DNA of 64,000 nt from Isoetes taiwanensis (taxonomy: Eukaryota > Streptophyta > Lycopodiopsida > Isoetales > Isoetaceae). The position numbers were made by a program, and so were the translations under genes. A model generated the notes under the pieces. It was not told the origin of the DNA. It was given only the letters and a program-made list of their open reading frames with translations, and searched no databases. Positions 1 to 11,176 of the stretch are shown here, in pieces; positions within the stretch are counted from its first letter, which is position 1, and every line of letters starts with the position of its first letter. Location: positions 16,314,275 through 16,378,274 of the forward strand of contig JAJEKV010000010.1 in NCBI GenBank assembly GCA_021234155.1, given 5' to 3'.

Positions 1-109
1 GTTGAAGCACGACCCCACGCACTATGGCAACCACAAGACCTTAGACAATCCTGCAGAATCAAGGCCGAAAGAAAAAATAACCCGTCAATGAGTTAGATGC
101 CATAGGCAA

Positions 110-485
110 GAAACCTCGGAGGCTCCAGGGCCACGCCGAGAAAGAAACAACAGCCGACCAATCGGGAACCGTCCGCGGAATGACCATCGCGGGAAAAAAC
201 AACCGATTAGTGCTGCCTCGGAGGCTACAGCGCCACGCCGAGAGAAAACATGAAATAATAAATATCGACTCAGAGGCTACAATGCCGCACCGAGAGAAAA
301 CATGAATGAAATGATAAGTCTCGGAGGCTACAGTGCCACGCCGAGAAAAATTGAAAAATAAAACGTATGCAAATTGCCACGCTGAGAGAAAATGAACAAG
401 AAAACATGTCTCGAAGGCCACAACCACGACGAGAACGAATGAAAAGATAAGAAAGTCTCGGAGGCTACAATTGCAATACCGAGAA
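110..485. repeat. Degenerate CTCGG...CCGAG hairpin array
   Basis: About seven copies of a motif with core CTCGGAGGCTACA, ending in a CCACGCCGAG-type half, occur near 112, 208, 266, 318, 368, 408 and 453. The two ends, CTCGG and CCGAG, are complementary, so each copy can form a short hairpin, and copies are separated by A-rich spacers. The array is conserved near 27090-27460 and 56400-56760. Similar CTCGGGGGCTA-like motifs are known near the 3' ends of grass gypsy elements; that link is only a resemblance. Confidence 0.6.
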
Positions 486-693
486 AAAATGAAAAATTAA
501 GAATATATGCACTACCAAAGAAGATAGAAAGAAAGCATGGAAGATATCGGGGGCTATAAGGTGTCTAAAATGAATCACAAGCTCAAATATAACAGAGGGA
601 GAGGAGGGGCGGAAACCGGTGGAAAAAAAAATGAGCGTAATAGAAAGGAGTTTCAAGAGAACGCACCATGGCTGGAAATGAGGAAGGAGGCGG

Positions 694-701
694 TATAAAT
701 A
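694..701 (+). promoter_or_regulatory. TATA-box-like sequence in HR
   Basis: TATAAATA stands in a GGAGGCGGTATAAATAGG context and is kept at 27662-27669, 46442-46449 and 56964-56971. It lies about 35 bp before the conserved hairpin. A plus-strand transcript starting near or inside the hairpin is possible, but nothing coding follows. Confidence 0.4.
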
Positions 702-735
702 GGGAGAGCAAGGTAGGCGTCCCTATCCAGGAATG

Positions 736-765
736 GCGATTCTATTGCTATTGCAATAGAATCGC
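736..765. repeat. Perfect 13-bp hairpin in HR
   Basis: Arms GCGATTCTATTGC (736-748) and GCAATAGAATCGC (753-765) are exact reverse complements around a TATT loop. The stem extends outward imperfectly through GGAATG (730-735) and CATTCC (769-774). The hairpin is conserved at 27706-27735, 46481-46509 and 57002-57031. At 46515 the host sequence breaks off just outside this hairpin, so it may be a fragile site. Confidence 0.85.
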
Positions 766-1440
766 GGACATTCCTAGGATGGGTCCTATGAGACAACTAG
801 TTGGCCGATAGAAGAGGAATCAACCTCAAAAAGAATGGATCAAACCAAGATGACAAGGAAAAATCTGTCCACAAATGAAACGAAGGAAGAAATTGGCAGA
901 AAAGACGATTGAAAAAGATCAGGCAAAGGAGGTAAACAAATAAACTGCGAAGCAAGGCTGATAGAGTAACTGGAATAATCAACGTAGAAGGCACAAAGAT
1001 GATATATGGATGCCAACAGAGAAAGAAAAGTAAAAACAAACCAAGAGGAGACATGGTAAAGGTTGAAATATATAGTCCAGAGGACTAGCATAATACAATG
1101 GTGCAAGTAAGCCCAAAGATAAACGAAGCAACGGGGGTAAATACGCACAAACATAATGGACTGGGAACAAAAGGAGTCGATGGGATGAGCGAAGTAAGGA
1201 AAACAAGTGGAAAAAAGAGGCCAATCAAAATAAGGCAAAAAAGGCACTACACAAAGGAGATAAGGGGGTCAAAGAGAATATCGGACAAGGGAAGAGACCG
1301 AACAATGACATATTCAGTCAAAGAAAAGGACTGACGGGGAGAAAATGGACAACAGAGAAAAGAAAGAGAAGGAAACATTGTTAAAAAGGACAAAATAGAT
1401 CGAAAGAAATGGGACGAAAAAATGTGGCACACTAGAATAT

Positions 1441-2890
1441 GTAGCAAAATAACAGGGGGTTCCAGGGGGATTTGATATAGATATAATTCTTGAAACCATA
1501 GACCATATCCCTAAAACAATTCAATGGGTTATTATAAAAAAAAAAACATAGATTTAAGATAAAAAATAGTCACATTAGCTCACTAGTTAGATTGGTTAAA
1601 GTAGTCTTATTAGGACATTGAGTTATTTTAGTAGAGGTTCGAATCCCCGTATTTCATATTCTAAAAGCTTAAATGAAACCGTATAGAGGCACGATATACC
1701 ATCAAAACCTTAGGCAAACTCTCAGATTCGACATCTTAAAATCATAGGCCCCCAATCATAATTGAGCATAATCAAACGAGAGGTGTCCAGAGGCTCCAAC
1801 ATCTGCCCGGGCCGAGGGATTGACAGATCCGACGATCGTGGTAGTCCAGGTGCACCTCGTTTAGAATATATGTAGCAAAATAACAGGGGGTTCGTGGGGA
1901 TTTGATATAGATATAATTCTTGAAACCATAGACCATATCCCTAAAACAATTCAATGGGTTATTATAAAAAAAAAACATAGATTTAAGATAAAAAATAGTC
2001 ACATTAGCTCACTAGTTAGATTGGTTAAAGTAGTCTTATTAGGACATTGAGTTATTTTAGTAGAGGTTCGAATCCCCGTATTTCATATTCTAAAAGCTTA
2101 AATGAAACCGTATAGAGGCACGATATACCATCAAAACCTTAGGCAAACTCGTATTCGACATCTTAAAATCATAGGCGTCCCCAATCATAATTGAGCATAA
2201 TCGAAACGAGAGGTGTCCAGAGGCTCCAACATACAGTCTGGGCCGTAGGATTGACAGATCCGACGACTGTGGTAGTCCAGGGTGCACCTCGTTTAGAATA
2301 TATGTAGCAAAATAACAGGGGGTTCCAGGGGGATTTGATATAGATATAATTCTTGAAACCATAGACCATATCCCTAAAACAATTCAATGGGTTATTATAA
2401 AAAAAAACATAGATTTAAGATAAAAAATAGTCACATTAGCTCACTAGTTAGATTGGTTAAAGTAGTCTTATTAGGACATTGAGTTATTTTAGTAGAGGTT
2501 CGAATCCCCGTATTTCATATTCTAAAAGCTTAAATGAAACCGTATAGAGGCACGATATACCATCAAAACCTTAGGCAAACTTGTATTCGACATCTTAAAA
2601 TCATAGGCGTCCCCAATCATAATTGAGCATAATCGAAACGAGAGGTGTCCAGAGGCTCCAACATACAGTCTGGGCCGTAGGATTGACAGATCCGACGACT
2701 GTGGTAGTCCAGGGTGCACCTCGTTTAGAATATGTAGCAAAATAACAGGGGGATATGTAGCAAAATAACAGGGTTTCCAGGGGGATTTGATATAGATATA
2801 ATTCTTGAAACCATAGACCATATCCCTAAAACAATTCAATGGGTTATTATAAAAAAAAAAACATAGATTTAAGATAAAAAATAGTCACAT
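1441..2890 (+). mobile_element. Tandem array of a tRNA-related (SINE-like) repeat
   Basis: Three complete units of 430-432 bp (1441-1871, 1872-2303, 2304-2733) are followed by a partial fourth (2734-2890). Each begins with GTAGCAAAATAACAGGGGG and ends with CACCTCGTTTAGAATAT. Neighbouring units share the terminal repeat as their junction. Each full unit holds a Pol III type A/B box pair. The fourth unit has an extra 20-odd bp duplication of its start, then stops at AGTCACAT. Single copies lie at 25049-25496 and 54390-54832 in opposite orientation. SINE status rests on the internal promoter; no clear poly(A) or simple-repeat tail is visible. Confidence 0.75.
1576..1646 (+). promoter_or_regulatory. 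Internal Pol III promoter (A box and B box)
   Basis: TAGCTCACTAGTTAGATTGG (1576-1595) resembles a tRNA A box. GGTTCGAATCC (1636-1646) matches the B-box consensus exactly. The same pair occurs in the next two array units. The spacing is longer than in a plain tRNA gene and no cloverleaf acceptor stem is evident, so this is a tRNA-related promoter, not a functional tRNA gene. Confidence 0.7.
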
Positions 2891-3116
2891 TCTTCATCAG
2901 TGGCTGAGAAGAAGCTTGAACATCAAATTCCTGCTCTGTTTCCTGCTGCTTGAGCGGCCTTATAAGCTCTTTGCTCAACGGCTTGGAGCGTTCTTTTGAT
3001 CGGCCTCAGCTTGCCTTGCCATAACTGGCCTCAGTTTGATCGGTACATCTTTGAACCAACGCCCTTGCTTTGTGTTTTAGTATTCTATTTTGCTTTAACA
3101 GAGCTGGCTCAAGATG

Positions 3117-3291
3117 CAATCTAGTTTTGATGGTTTACAACAGAGGTAACCAGTTCTAAGCTTTTACCCAAGTTCAATCTAGTTTTGGATGGTTTGCAAC
3201 AGAGGTAAACCAGTTCTAAGATTTTACCCAAGTTCAATCTAGTTTTGGATGGTTTACAACAGAGGTAACCAGTTCTAAGCTTTTACTCAAG
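3117..3291. repeat. Three tandem ~60-bp repeats
   Basis: Three near-identical copies start at CAATCTAGTTTTGATGG, contain CAACAGAGGTAACCAGTTC and end in TTTTACYCAAG. Copies begin near 3117, 3176 and 3236. No coding or known function is visible. Confidence 0.85.
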
Positions 3292-4161
3292 GACATCTTA
3301 TGGTAGCAAAAGCATAGGCCTAGATAATCTCACATGCATATGATTAAATTTATTTGGATGCGCCCAAGAACATTTCATATTCTATGGATGCCCCATTGTT
3401 TGATTATTTACATATTGGTGAAACGTTTGCAGCAGATTTGGTGGCATCTGAGGTAAGAGAGCCACTTTTTTTTATATTATTTTTGTATGTTTTGGTTTTT
3501 TGTGCTTGTACTTGGCCTAGCTTTGTGATGTAATGCCTAAATGATGTCAGTTGCATATGCTTTGCCGCAGATGTCTCATCCACCAGATGTTCATTATTAA
3601 TCCAAAGCTGAAGAAATTTTCAGAAGCGTTTCCAACTCTTGGGCACTCATGTTTTCTTATTTTCTAACATAGACAGCTGGTGTATGGTTTTCCAAGGTTC
3701 AAATCCTTGGACCCCATTGTTTTTGTGGATGTAGTATGTGCCACATACAATGACATTTAGGTTAATAGTGTAAGACTACTGCAACATTGAACCATTATTA
3801 AGACGATCACAATATCAATAATGATAGAGATAAATCAAATTGAAAAACCATAAATGAACCAATTAATATGGTAGACATGAAAAACCATGGTGCCAAAGTA
3901 GGCATAAACTGATATCATGGAAAAAAAAACATGTTATGATGTTCAAACCAAGTAGATTAACATGTTGCAGCATGATTGATCGCTATACATCATGCAAAAA
4001 ATGCATTTACAGTAACCAGGTAATATACTAGAAATATTAACCAGAAATATTAACCACTCCAATATAACTAAAATGCAACACTAGTTTTTCACATTCAAAA
4101 TTGGATATATTTATCATGGAAAAAAAGACATACTAATTTCTAAATCAGGCATAGTTTTATT

Positions 4162-4368
4162 GATGACTAATCACTATAAAATATCATAATAACTACGCAC
4201 TTAAAATTACAAAGATGATTAATCACTATAAAATATCATACTAATTGTGCGAAATTACAATGTCAATAAACCAAAGATAATAGATGTGATCAATAATCAC
4301 TACAAAATATCATACTAATTGTGCAAAATTACAATGTCAATAAACCAAAGATAATAGATGTGATCAAA
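4162..4368. repeat. Tandem ~80-bp A/T-rich repeats
   Basis: Units with AATCACTAYAAAATATCAT, ACTAATTGTGC, AAATTACAATGTCAATAAAC and AGATAATAGATGTGATC follow one another. The last two are nearly identical and the first is shorter and diverged. The sequence is non-coding. Confidence 0.7.
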
Positions 4369-4551
4369 TACCCTTTCAAAAAACTTGATAAATTAATTAT
4401 GTTTCGAAACAGTATTTGTTTGTCAGATTATAAAATTGCATTGATGAACTATGTTGCATAACTAGACATGGTTTGTAAACTTTTTGGCCCACAAATCAAT
4501 ATTGATTTTAAGAATTGGTTTTCATTATGAAATCATTAGAAAAAAATCATA

Positions 4552-5296
4552 CTAATTCAATTTTGGAGGCCTTGTGACAGAAGCAGATCCCTCACTGCTA
4601 AGACCATTAACATAACCTGATTGCCCATATTTCAATGTCCGAGACACACTTTTTCTTGGAGTCACATTTAGAATCTGAGAGTTATTACCCAGTTCATAAG
4701 TACTTTGAACTGGTTTAACGTCAATTCTTGAAGCTCGAGGAGTACTGTACTGAATGGCACCTCCATGCTTGTTAGTGGCAAGTGTCTGTAAACTATGATG
4801 ACCTGTTAAGTTAGATGGGGGACGAGAGGGAGTCCCCTGTGCTTCCGAGCTGCCATTTTCCTGCTTGAATGAAGATGGGGATTTCCTTCCTGTATGAAGG
4901 GCATCTTCTGCAAGAGAAGAATGTTGCTTTTGGTGCTTTTGATACCATGAAAACTTCCTATTCGCGTGAGTAACCACGAGGTGTAGAATGCTCAAAACCT
5001 GACAAATCTGCGAGCTGTTTTTGCCCGGATTCAAAAACCCTAATCAAAACCTGGAAATGAATCCCAATAATCGGGCCAAATGAGCCTCTGGCGCCGAACC
5101 TCCAAAAGCTCCCCGCTGGGACGTAAACCTCGATCAAATTATGCGATTCGGAACAACGATTCGGTAAGGGAAAGGGAGGAAAAGTATGAGGCGTGCAAAC
5201 CGGGAAGGAAGGCCTAGTGCGGATATGCCAAGCAAACCCTAGAAACCAAGACCTCGAGGTCTGCATGTAATTACAGTAGCGAAAAGGGGCTTCCAT
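4552..5296 (-). pseudogene. Unidentified gene-like fragment inside the insertion
   Basis: Two overlapping minus-strand frames look like exonic plant sequence and not repeat. One, from 5296 to 4958, reads through a leader-like stretch. The other, from 5034 to 4552, encodes 160 residues rich in Ser, Gln and Pro, with stretches such as SSFKQENGSSEAQGTPSRPP and NVTPRKSVSRTLKYGQSGYV. A frame change between them near 4960-5030 would be needed to join them. I do not recognise the family. Low complexity with S/T-P sites suggests a disordered N-terminal region. Its place in a mobile insertion suggests a captured host gene piece. Confidence 0.4.
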
Positions 5297-5524
5297 TATG
5301 AGCCCTTGATCTCGAACTAAAGAGTTGATCTACACCATTAAAATTACAGGGGAAAAATAGAAAACACAACTACTATACAAATATGAGGCTAAACCATTGC
5401 AAAAGTGGAATTAAAACATAAAATGTAGTGCACACTCTAGATGTACGCATTAGTACGTTCTATGAAATACGCCCATGAAATCATATGAAAACCATGCCAA
5501 AAAACGTATAAAATCACAAAAAAA

Positions 5525-5819
5525 ACCCCCTGTTATAATGCTACATATTCTAAACGAGGTGCACCCTGGACTACCACAGTCGTCGGATCTGTCAATCCTA
5601 CGGCCCAGACTGTATGTTGGAGCCTCTGGACACCTCTCGTTTCGATTATGCTCAATTATGATTGGGGACGCCTATGATTTTAAGATGTCGAATACGAGTT
5701 TGCCTAAGGTTTTGATGGTATATCGTGCCTCTATACGGTTTCATTTAAGCTTTTAGAATATGAAATACGGGGATTCGAACCTCTACTAAAATAACTCAAT
5801 GTCCTAATAAGACTACTTT
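5525..5819 (-). mobile_element. Right half of the tRNA-related repeat, inverted
   Basis: Read on the minus strand this runs from AAAGTAGTCTT through the B box to GTTTAGAATATGTAGC and the terminal repeat. It is the complement of the truncated fourth array unit and marks the second breakpoint of the inversion. Confidence 0.8.
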
Positions 5820-7886
5820 CATGAACTCCTACAAGCAAAAAAAAAAATCCGGTGGAGTGCTGCGTTTAGACAGTGTAAGCATAAATGAGCAAATAAGCCG
5901 CAGGAGGATCAGTCTCTTTGCACTGAAGAATTGACAGAGTTAAGAGGAAATAGAAAACATCATCGAATCAGAGACAACAAGAAATGTTTTGAATCAAACG
6001 CAACACCTTGAAACGACAACAAAGTAGATTTATCTTCAGAGAGCAGAAGAAATGGACAAAAAAAAAATTGTACCTCATTGTTTGTAAGAGATCGCTCTGG
6101 TAAGTGCAACTTACGCTCCATTCAACTTGTCTGTTTTCATTATCAGATCAACTTGTGGGGTCTGACTCAAGAAGCTGCAACGGAATCAAGATCTCAGGGC
6201 ACTACAGAGCACCTCCGCATAGCCGCAACTTGAACCCTAACCCTAGGCCGTACCGTGAACCGCCCTCAACACAAATACCAGCAGGTTTAGGTTAGTCTAT
6301 TTTCCAGGGTCACCAAATTACGGATAACTAAATGGGTATATCAATAATGTAATATATAAACCACATCAAACAATATGTCACCTTGGTGTAATTTTATGCT
6401 GCCACAAGGCACTCTTCTACAACGCGCAACCACATTCTGTATGACAGGCTCTCCCGGTTTGTCGGTGGCTCGTTGTTCCTTCCTAAACCCAAATCAACAG
6501 GTTTTTGCAGATAGTTTTGAATGCTTAATCGCAGTTTTGAATGCTTAGGCGAAAAGGTCAAAAAACTCTGTTGTTGAATGCTTAATTCCCGCTTGTGCTT
6601 GAATCCTTACTTGCCCATAATACTCTGACACCAAATACTCCATTTCGCCCAAAATACTCAGTACCCTGTTTCCCTCAAAATATCTGTGTTTTTTATATGC
6701 CTTTTTTTTGTCACTGTTTTGGGTCTGAATGCTAAGCGAAGTAGGCCATCCATGAAATTATCTACCTTGAAGAATATGGTCGATTTTGGATAGCTTGTGC
6801 CCAGGATATACTAAATATGTCATGCAAATATCTTGCTGCAACGCCATTTTTGCGCATGATTTTGCAAAGTCAGGTGAGTTTCATTACAAAATCTTTTGGT
6901 TCCATGCTTAGGCTCTGTAGCACGATCTGTGTGGAGTTGTAAAGAATTCTTTCCATTATCTGACCTAAAACACGTTACTATAAACCCACAAGACAGAGAT
7001 CAAAGTCCTGTCATTGACATATTCGCTATCAGTTCCCACAACAGATTTTTTGCAAATATTCCCTTCAAAGACAACCTGAGATGCCTTAGATCCAACTCTG
7101 CGATTCGGTTCATCTCTGAAGCTTGAGCATGGTGTGAATAATGAGCTTAAAAAAAAAAAAAAAAAGGCTTCCCAATTTCTATATTGTTGGAATGTGACAA
7201 CTGGTCCGACTTTCTAGTGGGCTCGTGAACCGCTCCCAGCTAACGCCGGTCGCGGGACCCCACAGTCCACACTCCCCATTACATAATGGTTTCTATAGTA
7301 AACTAGACAAATTTAGTCATGCCTTACAAACCAAACGAAAGATAAAAATGCAGTAAAAATGTACATAGACAAGTAATTGTCCTTATCAAGTAATTGTTGC
7401 TGCAACTGAGTAAAAAGATATCTTAATCTTAAAGGCACCCTATGATGCTACCATTGAATCATATTTCCTTGCCGTGCCCTTTTTTAGACCCCGAAGGCCT
7501 ATTTTTGTGCAACCAGATGCCCCACCAGCTTCAGACATGGTTCTAGATATGGCTTTGGTTAAGGTAGATCTTTCGATTCAATGCCGCCGCTGATCCTTGC
7601 TAGGATTCAAACAATTCGGTCCAACACCTCTGCCACAGGGAGATCCATTCAATTGCCTTTGGAAAGCTGGGTACAACTCTTAGAGCTAGTGGCAGAGTTA
7701 GCAGGTAACATTAGTGTGCCACCACTAGTGCATGTCACAGTGCCTACGCATGTGGATAGGGTAGACATGTCCACACAGACTTCTACTGAGGAATTGTTGC
7801 ACGATGGGCAGGCAGATATTCCCACTTTTGAAACACCGGCCCTGAACATGCGTATCGTCGGTATTGAGGAAACAAGTACCCCAAGT

Positions 7887-7946
7887 ACGATATAAGCGCA
7901 CTAGGCTGGGAGTGGGTTCATGAGCAGAAGGTCCACTAGTTGTCCG
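7887..7946. repeat. 60-bp direct repeat, copy 1
   Basis: ACGATATAAGCGCACTAGGC and the following GAGTGGGTTCATGAGCAG then GGTCCACT recur at 8546-8605 with three or four mismatches, about 660 bp apart. Both copies are followed by unrelated sequence. Confidence 0.85.
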
Positions 7947-8545
7947 TGTCGAGTCGAGTTTGGCTCTGTTAGACATGATAGTTAGTCTCTGGAGCAAATT
8001 GGTTGCTTTGAATTCAAACACAAAGTCAAAACCCCATTTCAAGCCCGTTGGAGCTGCCGAACTGGAGGAACACTTCATTTCCCATCGTGCGCCTACGTCA
8101 GAAAGGGGGAAATTTGGGGTTTGGCACATCCGTATGGTGGATGGCCATTTTTTCTTTTCCAAGATGTTTCTTGGGGCATGAGCTACCATTTGAACGGTGG
8201 GATTAGCAGATGGAGCAGTTTTTTGCATCCTCGATACTTAAACCCTACGAAATCTGTAGGGTTTATGTTTTGGCAGCCCTCCCTGCCTTTGAATTGGTTG
8301 AGAGCTTGCGTGCAGGGTTTCCTCGAGGGTTAAAAAAAAAGACAACAAAAAAAACCCTTTCCAGGCACCGATTCCAAACTTGCCCCATCGCGATGTCTCA
8401 TTCCAAGCTAGACGTTGTGACCTCACCTGATGCGACAGTACTAGCGTGTGGTTGCATCTAGAGTGGTAGAGTTACCCTGGAACACAATTTTGAGGAGTAT
8501 AAGATCGACCAAAAGTCTGAATTGCTGAGTACATGCTATGTCTAG

Positions 8546-8605
8546 ACGATATAAGCGCACTAGGCTGCGAGTGGGTTCATGAGCAGAAGGTCCACTCGTT
8601 GCCCG
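8546..8605. repeat. 60-bp direct repeat, copy 2
   Basis: Second copy of the repeat at 7887-7946. The pair could be remnants of a terminal or target duplication around the 600 bp between them, but no element ends are evident. Confidence 0.85.
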
Positions 8606-8732
8606 GAGTAACCCCCCGTGTGAATATGCACCCAAACCAAAGGGGGTTTAAGGGGGATTTTAATTTAAATGTGTTAAATGCAATGGTTTGTGTTAATGGT
8701 TTATGTTAACTAAAAAATTTTTTGGCCCCTTC

Positions 8733-8838
8733 GGGGCCTTAAAGATGGTGTGGAGGTGTAGATATAGAAATTACCTAATACTCTAATGGGGCCTTAAACG
8801 TGGAGGTGTAGATATAGAAATTACCTAATACTCTAATG
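8733..8838. repeat. Tandem duplication of ~50 bp
   Basis: GGGGCCTTAAA followed by GTGGAGGTGTAGATATAGAA and ATTACCTAATACTCTAATG occurs twice back to back, with a small indel after the first block. It lies about 130 bp inside the right end of the insertion. Confidence 0.85.
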
Positions 8839-8964
8839 ATGGATGATGTATCATAGCCTCACAAATCTATCAAACTAGAGGTGTTCAAATTATAAAAACG
8901 AAAACATTGCGTAGAATTAGACATATAATATCATACCAATATACCAATATTAATATAAGGTAGC

Positions 8965-11176
8965 ATGTGGGACAACTCTCGAGGAATGAAGAAAACACCA
9001 AGCAGACCAAATCAACAAACATGACAATAACAAGGGATACCTGAGACAACAACATTATGCGTAAGAGAAATTCCAGGACAAAAAGAGACGGCATAATAAA
9101 ACTGATGGCAAAGGCAAAACAAGAGAAATAATGAGAGGAAATGAAATAAGGCAAAGGTAAATGGTCCAAAGACGCAAATTAGACAGAAGGAGTGAGTAAA
9201 CCATGATTAAAGGAGTCCAAATAGAAGAAAGCGATCTAAAGAACAAATATAACTACAGACTGCAGATGAGAAAAAAGATGAAGGAAATAATAGACTCAAA
9301 TAAAGAAAGCAAGAGAAATAAATAAAACTGTGACTGGAAAATGAAGGAGAAAATGAGTCAAGAAAGGGGCCAATAGAATAAAAAAGGAGCCAATCCGAGA
9401 ACATGGACTAAAACCGGAATAATTGAATGGGAGACAATTAACACTAAACTAATAGGAGGTATGCATGTGGAACGGGATCAACGGAATAAACAACTCACAG
9501 AGAACAAAGACCTACGATGCAACATGGCCAAGTAGAGCAAATTGAAAAAAGGGAACAAGCAACAAATGTTTCCGCAACACCAACGACAAAGTCAATGGGG
9601 CAACCAAAAAGGAGACTAATGAAACAACGTGAACAAAGGCATAATAGAACTATCAAAGGAGCCAATGGGACCTAACCAAATAGCTACAGCAAATGGAGCA
9701 TGTAGGAAACAATAGAAAAACTGATACTCATGGAAACATATAACCCAAAAAGAGGTACAATGACACAGCGGAGCTATGAAAACAATCGCAACCAAAACAT
9801 AAAAAGTGGAACCACCTAGAGTAATGTGTACATAGAACTATACCCATAGAAAAAAATAAAGCATTAGGACCACGTGAAAATACAAGGGCATGGAATATGA
9901 GTCGACATGTAAGATATATGCAATGCTCCAACGTAAAGCCAAGTACAAAAAACAACTCCAAATGCTCAAAACCAACCATATAAAGCATACAACTACAATA
10001 GAGCTATGAAAATGCAAAATCCAAGAGATGAGTCAACATTGTAAGGTATGCAGAGTGTAAGCCCAAGATAACGCCAAGTACACAAAACAACTCCAGGTCC
10101 CACAAACAACCATAAAAGCAGCCACAACTACAAAACGGGGCCATGAAATGTGAAACCCAAAAAGAACGGTTAACTAAGCAGGAGAATGATTCTGAATATG
10201 AAGAATGATCAATCCCCTAGAGAAAGATGAGCAAAGAAGGAGACAAGACCACCGATTGCTAGACGAAATAAATCAAGTAAATGCATACATCTATAACCAA
10301 ACGCACCACCCAATAAATGAATTAATCTAAAAAGCTGAACACAAAGAAAAAACAGAAAGAATATGAAACATGATTCCGACATGCCAAAACAACGAGAGCA
10401 TACTATCAGTAAGAAACAACGTAGACCAAAGTTAACAAGTCTGCAATGAATGAAAAGGATAAAAAACTGGTCGGAGAGAATGGAACGAGAGAAATTCGAT
10501 GAAAGAGCAAAGTTATGATAGACATCCAACTCTGGACATATTATTACATCTAGAAACAGAACTCATCCCTGCCAAACGCACATAAGTAAAGAGCGAATAC
10601 CAAACCGAACCATGAGTAAAAGAAATGAAACAAATGTGTGTTTTGAAGACTGAAGATCTAAGATGCAAAGGATGCGAGCATAGAGAATGCAAAGATCAAA
10701 TTGCATAGAATTGATAAGCAATAATCGAGGCATCAAACCGGGTTACTGAAATGCTCAAAAGGATGCTCTTACTAAAAAATGGAACTTTTAGAGCAAAAAA
10801 GCTCATATGCAAAGAGAAACTTACCAAGAGAGAATGCAAAGATCAACGAGCAACTGGGTACATAGAGAAAACCAAGGGGATTCAAGCGGTTAAAGAACTA
10901 AAAAGGAGCTTGATGAAAGCAAAAGGGAGGTAAAAAGGATGAACAAAAAATGAACCCTCCTTTCAGGCAAACAAGTCGAACTAGAAAGAATGGCAATGTG
11001 AATATAGAAACGGAGACCATGGACAATGAAGATAAGACCGCATGCAAAAGTCTTATAGGCCCTTAAGGTAGCCATGAAAAAAACTAAGAAAAGAGTGTAC
11101 AAAGGCCCTCAAAGACATCCATGAGAAAGAATTGAGGATTATGGGAATGGATCATGCACCTATCTAGAGAATACAT
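8965..11176. repeat. HR unit 1, second part
   Basis: It is collinear with 28416-30662 and 57697-59930. It begins at GTGGGACAACTCTCGAGG, where the composite insertion ends, and stops at AGAATACATA, where E1 begins. It is purine-rich; no gene is recognised on either strand and the minus-strand frames are not preserved between copies. Confidence 0.85.

Larger units (their letters stand above)
1..1440. repeat. HR unit 1, first part
   Basis: This block recurs in the same order and orientation at 26979-28420 and 56283-57700, and all three begin with GTTGAAGCACNNCC-type sequence. It is purine-rich on the plus strand. The open frames on the minus strand are Leu/Phe/Ser-rich translations of that bias, do not stay open between copies, and show no domain, so I regard the block as non-coding. 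It holds a CTCGG motif array, a TATA-like box and a perfect hairpin, listed separately. It is interrupted at 1440 by a large insertion and resumes at 8965. Confidence 0.85.
2891..5819 (-). other. Segment inverted relative to the repeat array
   Basis: The fourth array unit stops at 2890 within its tRNA-like part. Its missing right half appears reversed at 5525-5819 and ends at 5819 at AAAGTAGTC, only about 22 bp further into the unit. The simplest reading is that everything from inside unit four to its former downstream flank was inverted, with loss of about 22 bp. The segment contains two short tandem repeats and a minus-strand gene-like fragment. Confidence 0.6.
1441..8964. mobile_element. 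7.5 kb composite insertion in HR unit 1
   Basis: The empty site is seen in unit 2 (about 28415) and unit 4 (about 57696), where the host reads GAATATGTGGGACAAC without interruption. Here the same sequence is split after GAATAT(G) and resumes at 8965 as ATGTGGGACAAC, suggesting a 3-bp ATG target duplication. Inside are a tandem tRNA-related repeat array, a 2.9 kb inverted segment with a gene-like fragment, and about 3.1 kb of mixed sequence. I see no terminal inverted repeats and no transposase, so the class is unresolved. Confidence 0.75.
5820..8964. other. Remaining part of the composite insertion
   Basis: This stretch has no gene I can name. It contains an 18-base A run (about 7149-7166) and a 104-residue plus-strand frame (7581-7895) with no recognised domain. 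It also holds a ~60 bp dispersed direct repeat and a ~50 bp tandem duplication near its end, both listed separately. The frames at 7960-8461 overlap one another in different phases and are probably chance. Confidence 0.4.

Noticed and set aside
465-1500. Several minus-strand open frames of 60-135 codons, Leu/Phe/Ser-rich and apparently membrane-spanning
   Set aside because: They translate a purine-rich strand. Corresponding frames at 27800-28570 and 57050-57750 shift phase and differ; no domain or signal peptide pattern is conserved.
1568-1660. A functional tRNA gene
   Set aside because: A and B boxes are present, but the spacing is too long and no paired acceptor stem or plausible anticodon arm can be drawn. 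It recurs as part of a 430-bp repeat.
3117-3291. CRISPR-like array
   Set aside because: Only three directly adjacent ~60-bp copies without unique spacers, in eukaryotic sequence.
6230-6260. Telomere-like ACCCTAACCCTAGG
   Set aside because: Only two units, and plant telomeres use CCCTAAA. A similar pair at 21380-21395 lies in the histone linker. Chance.
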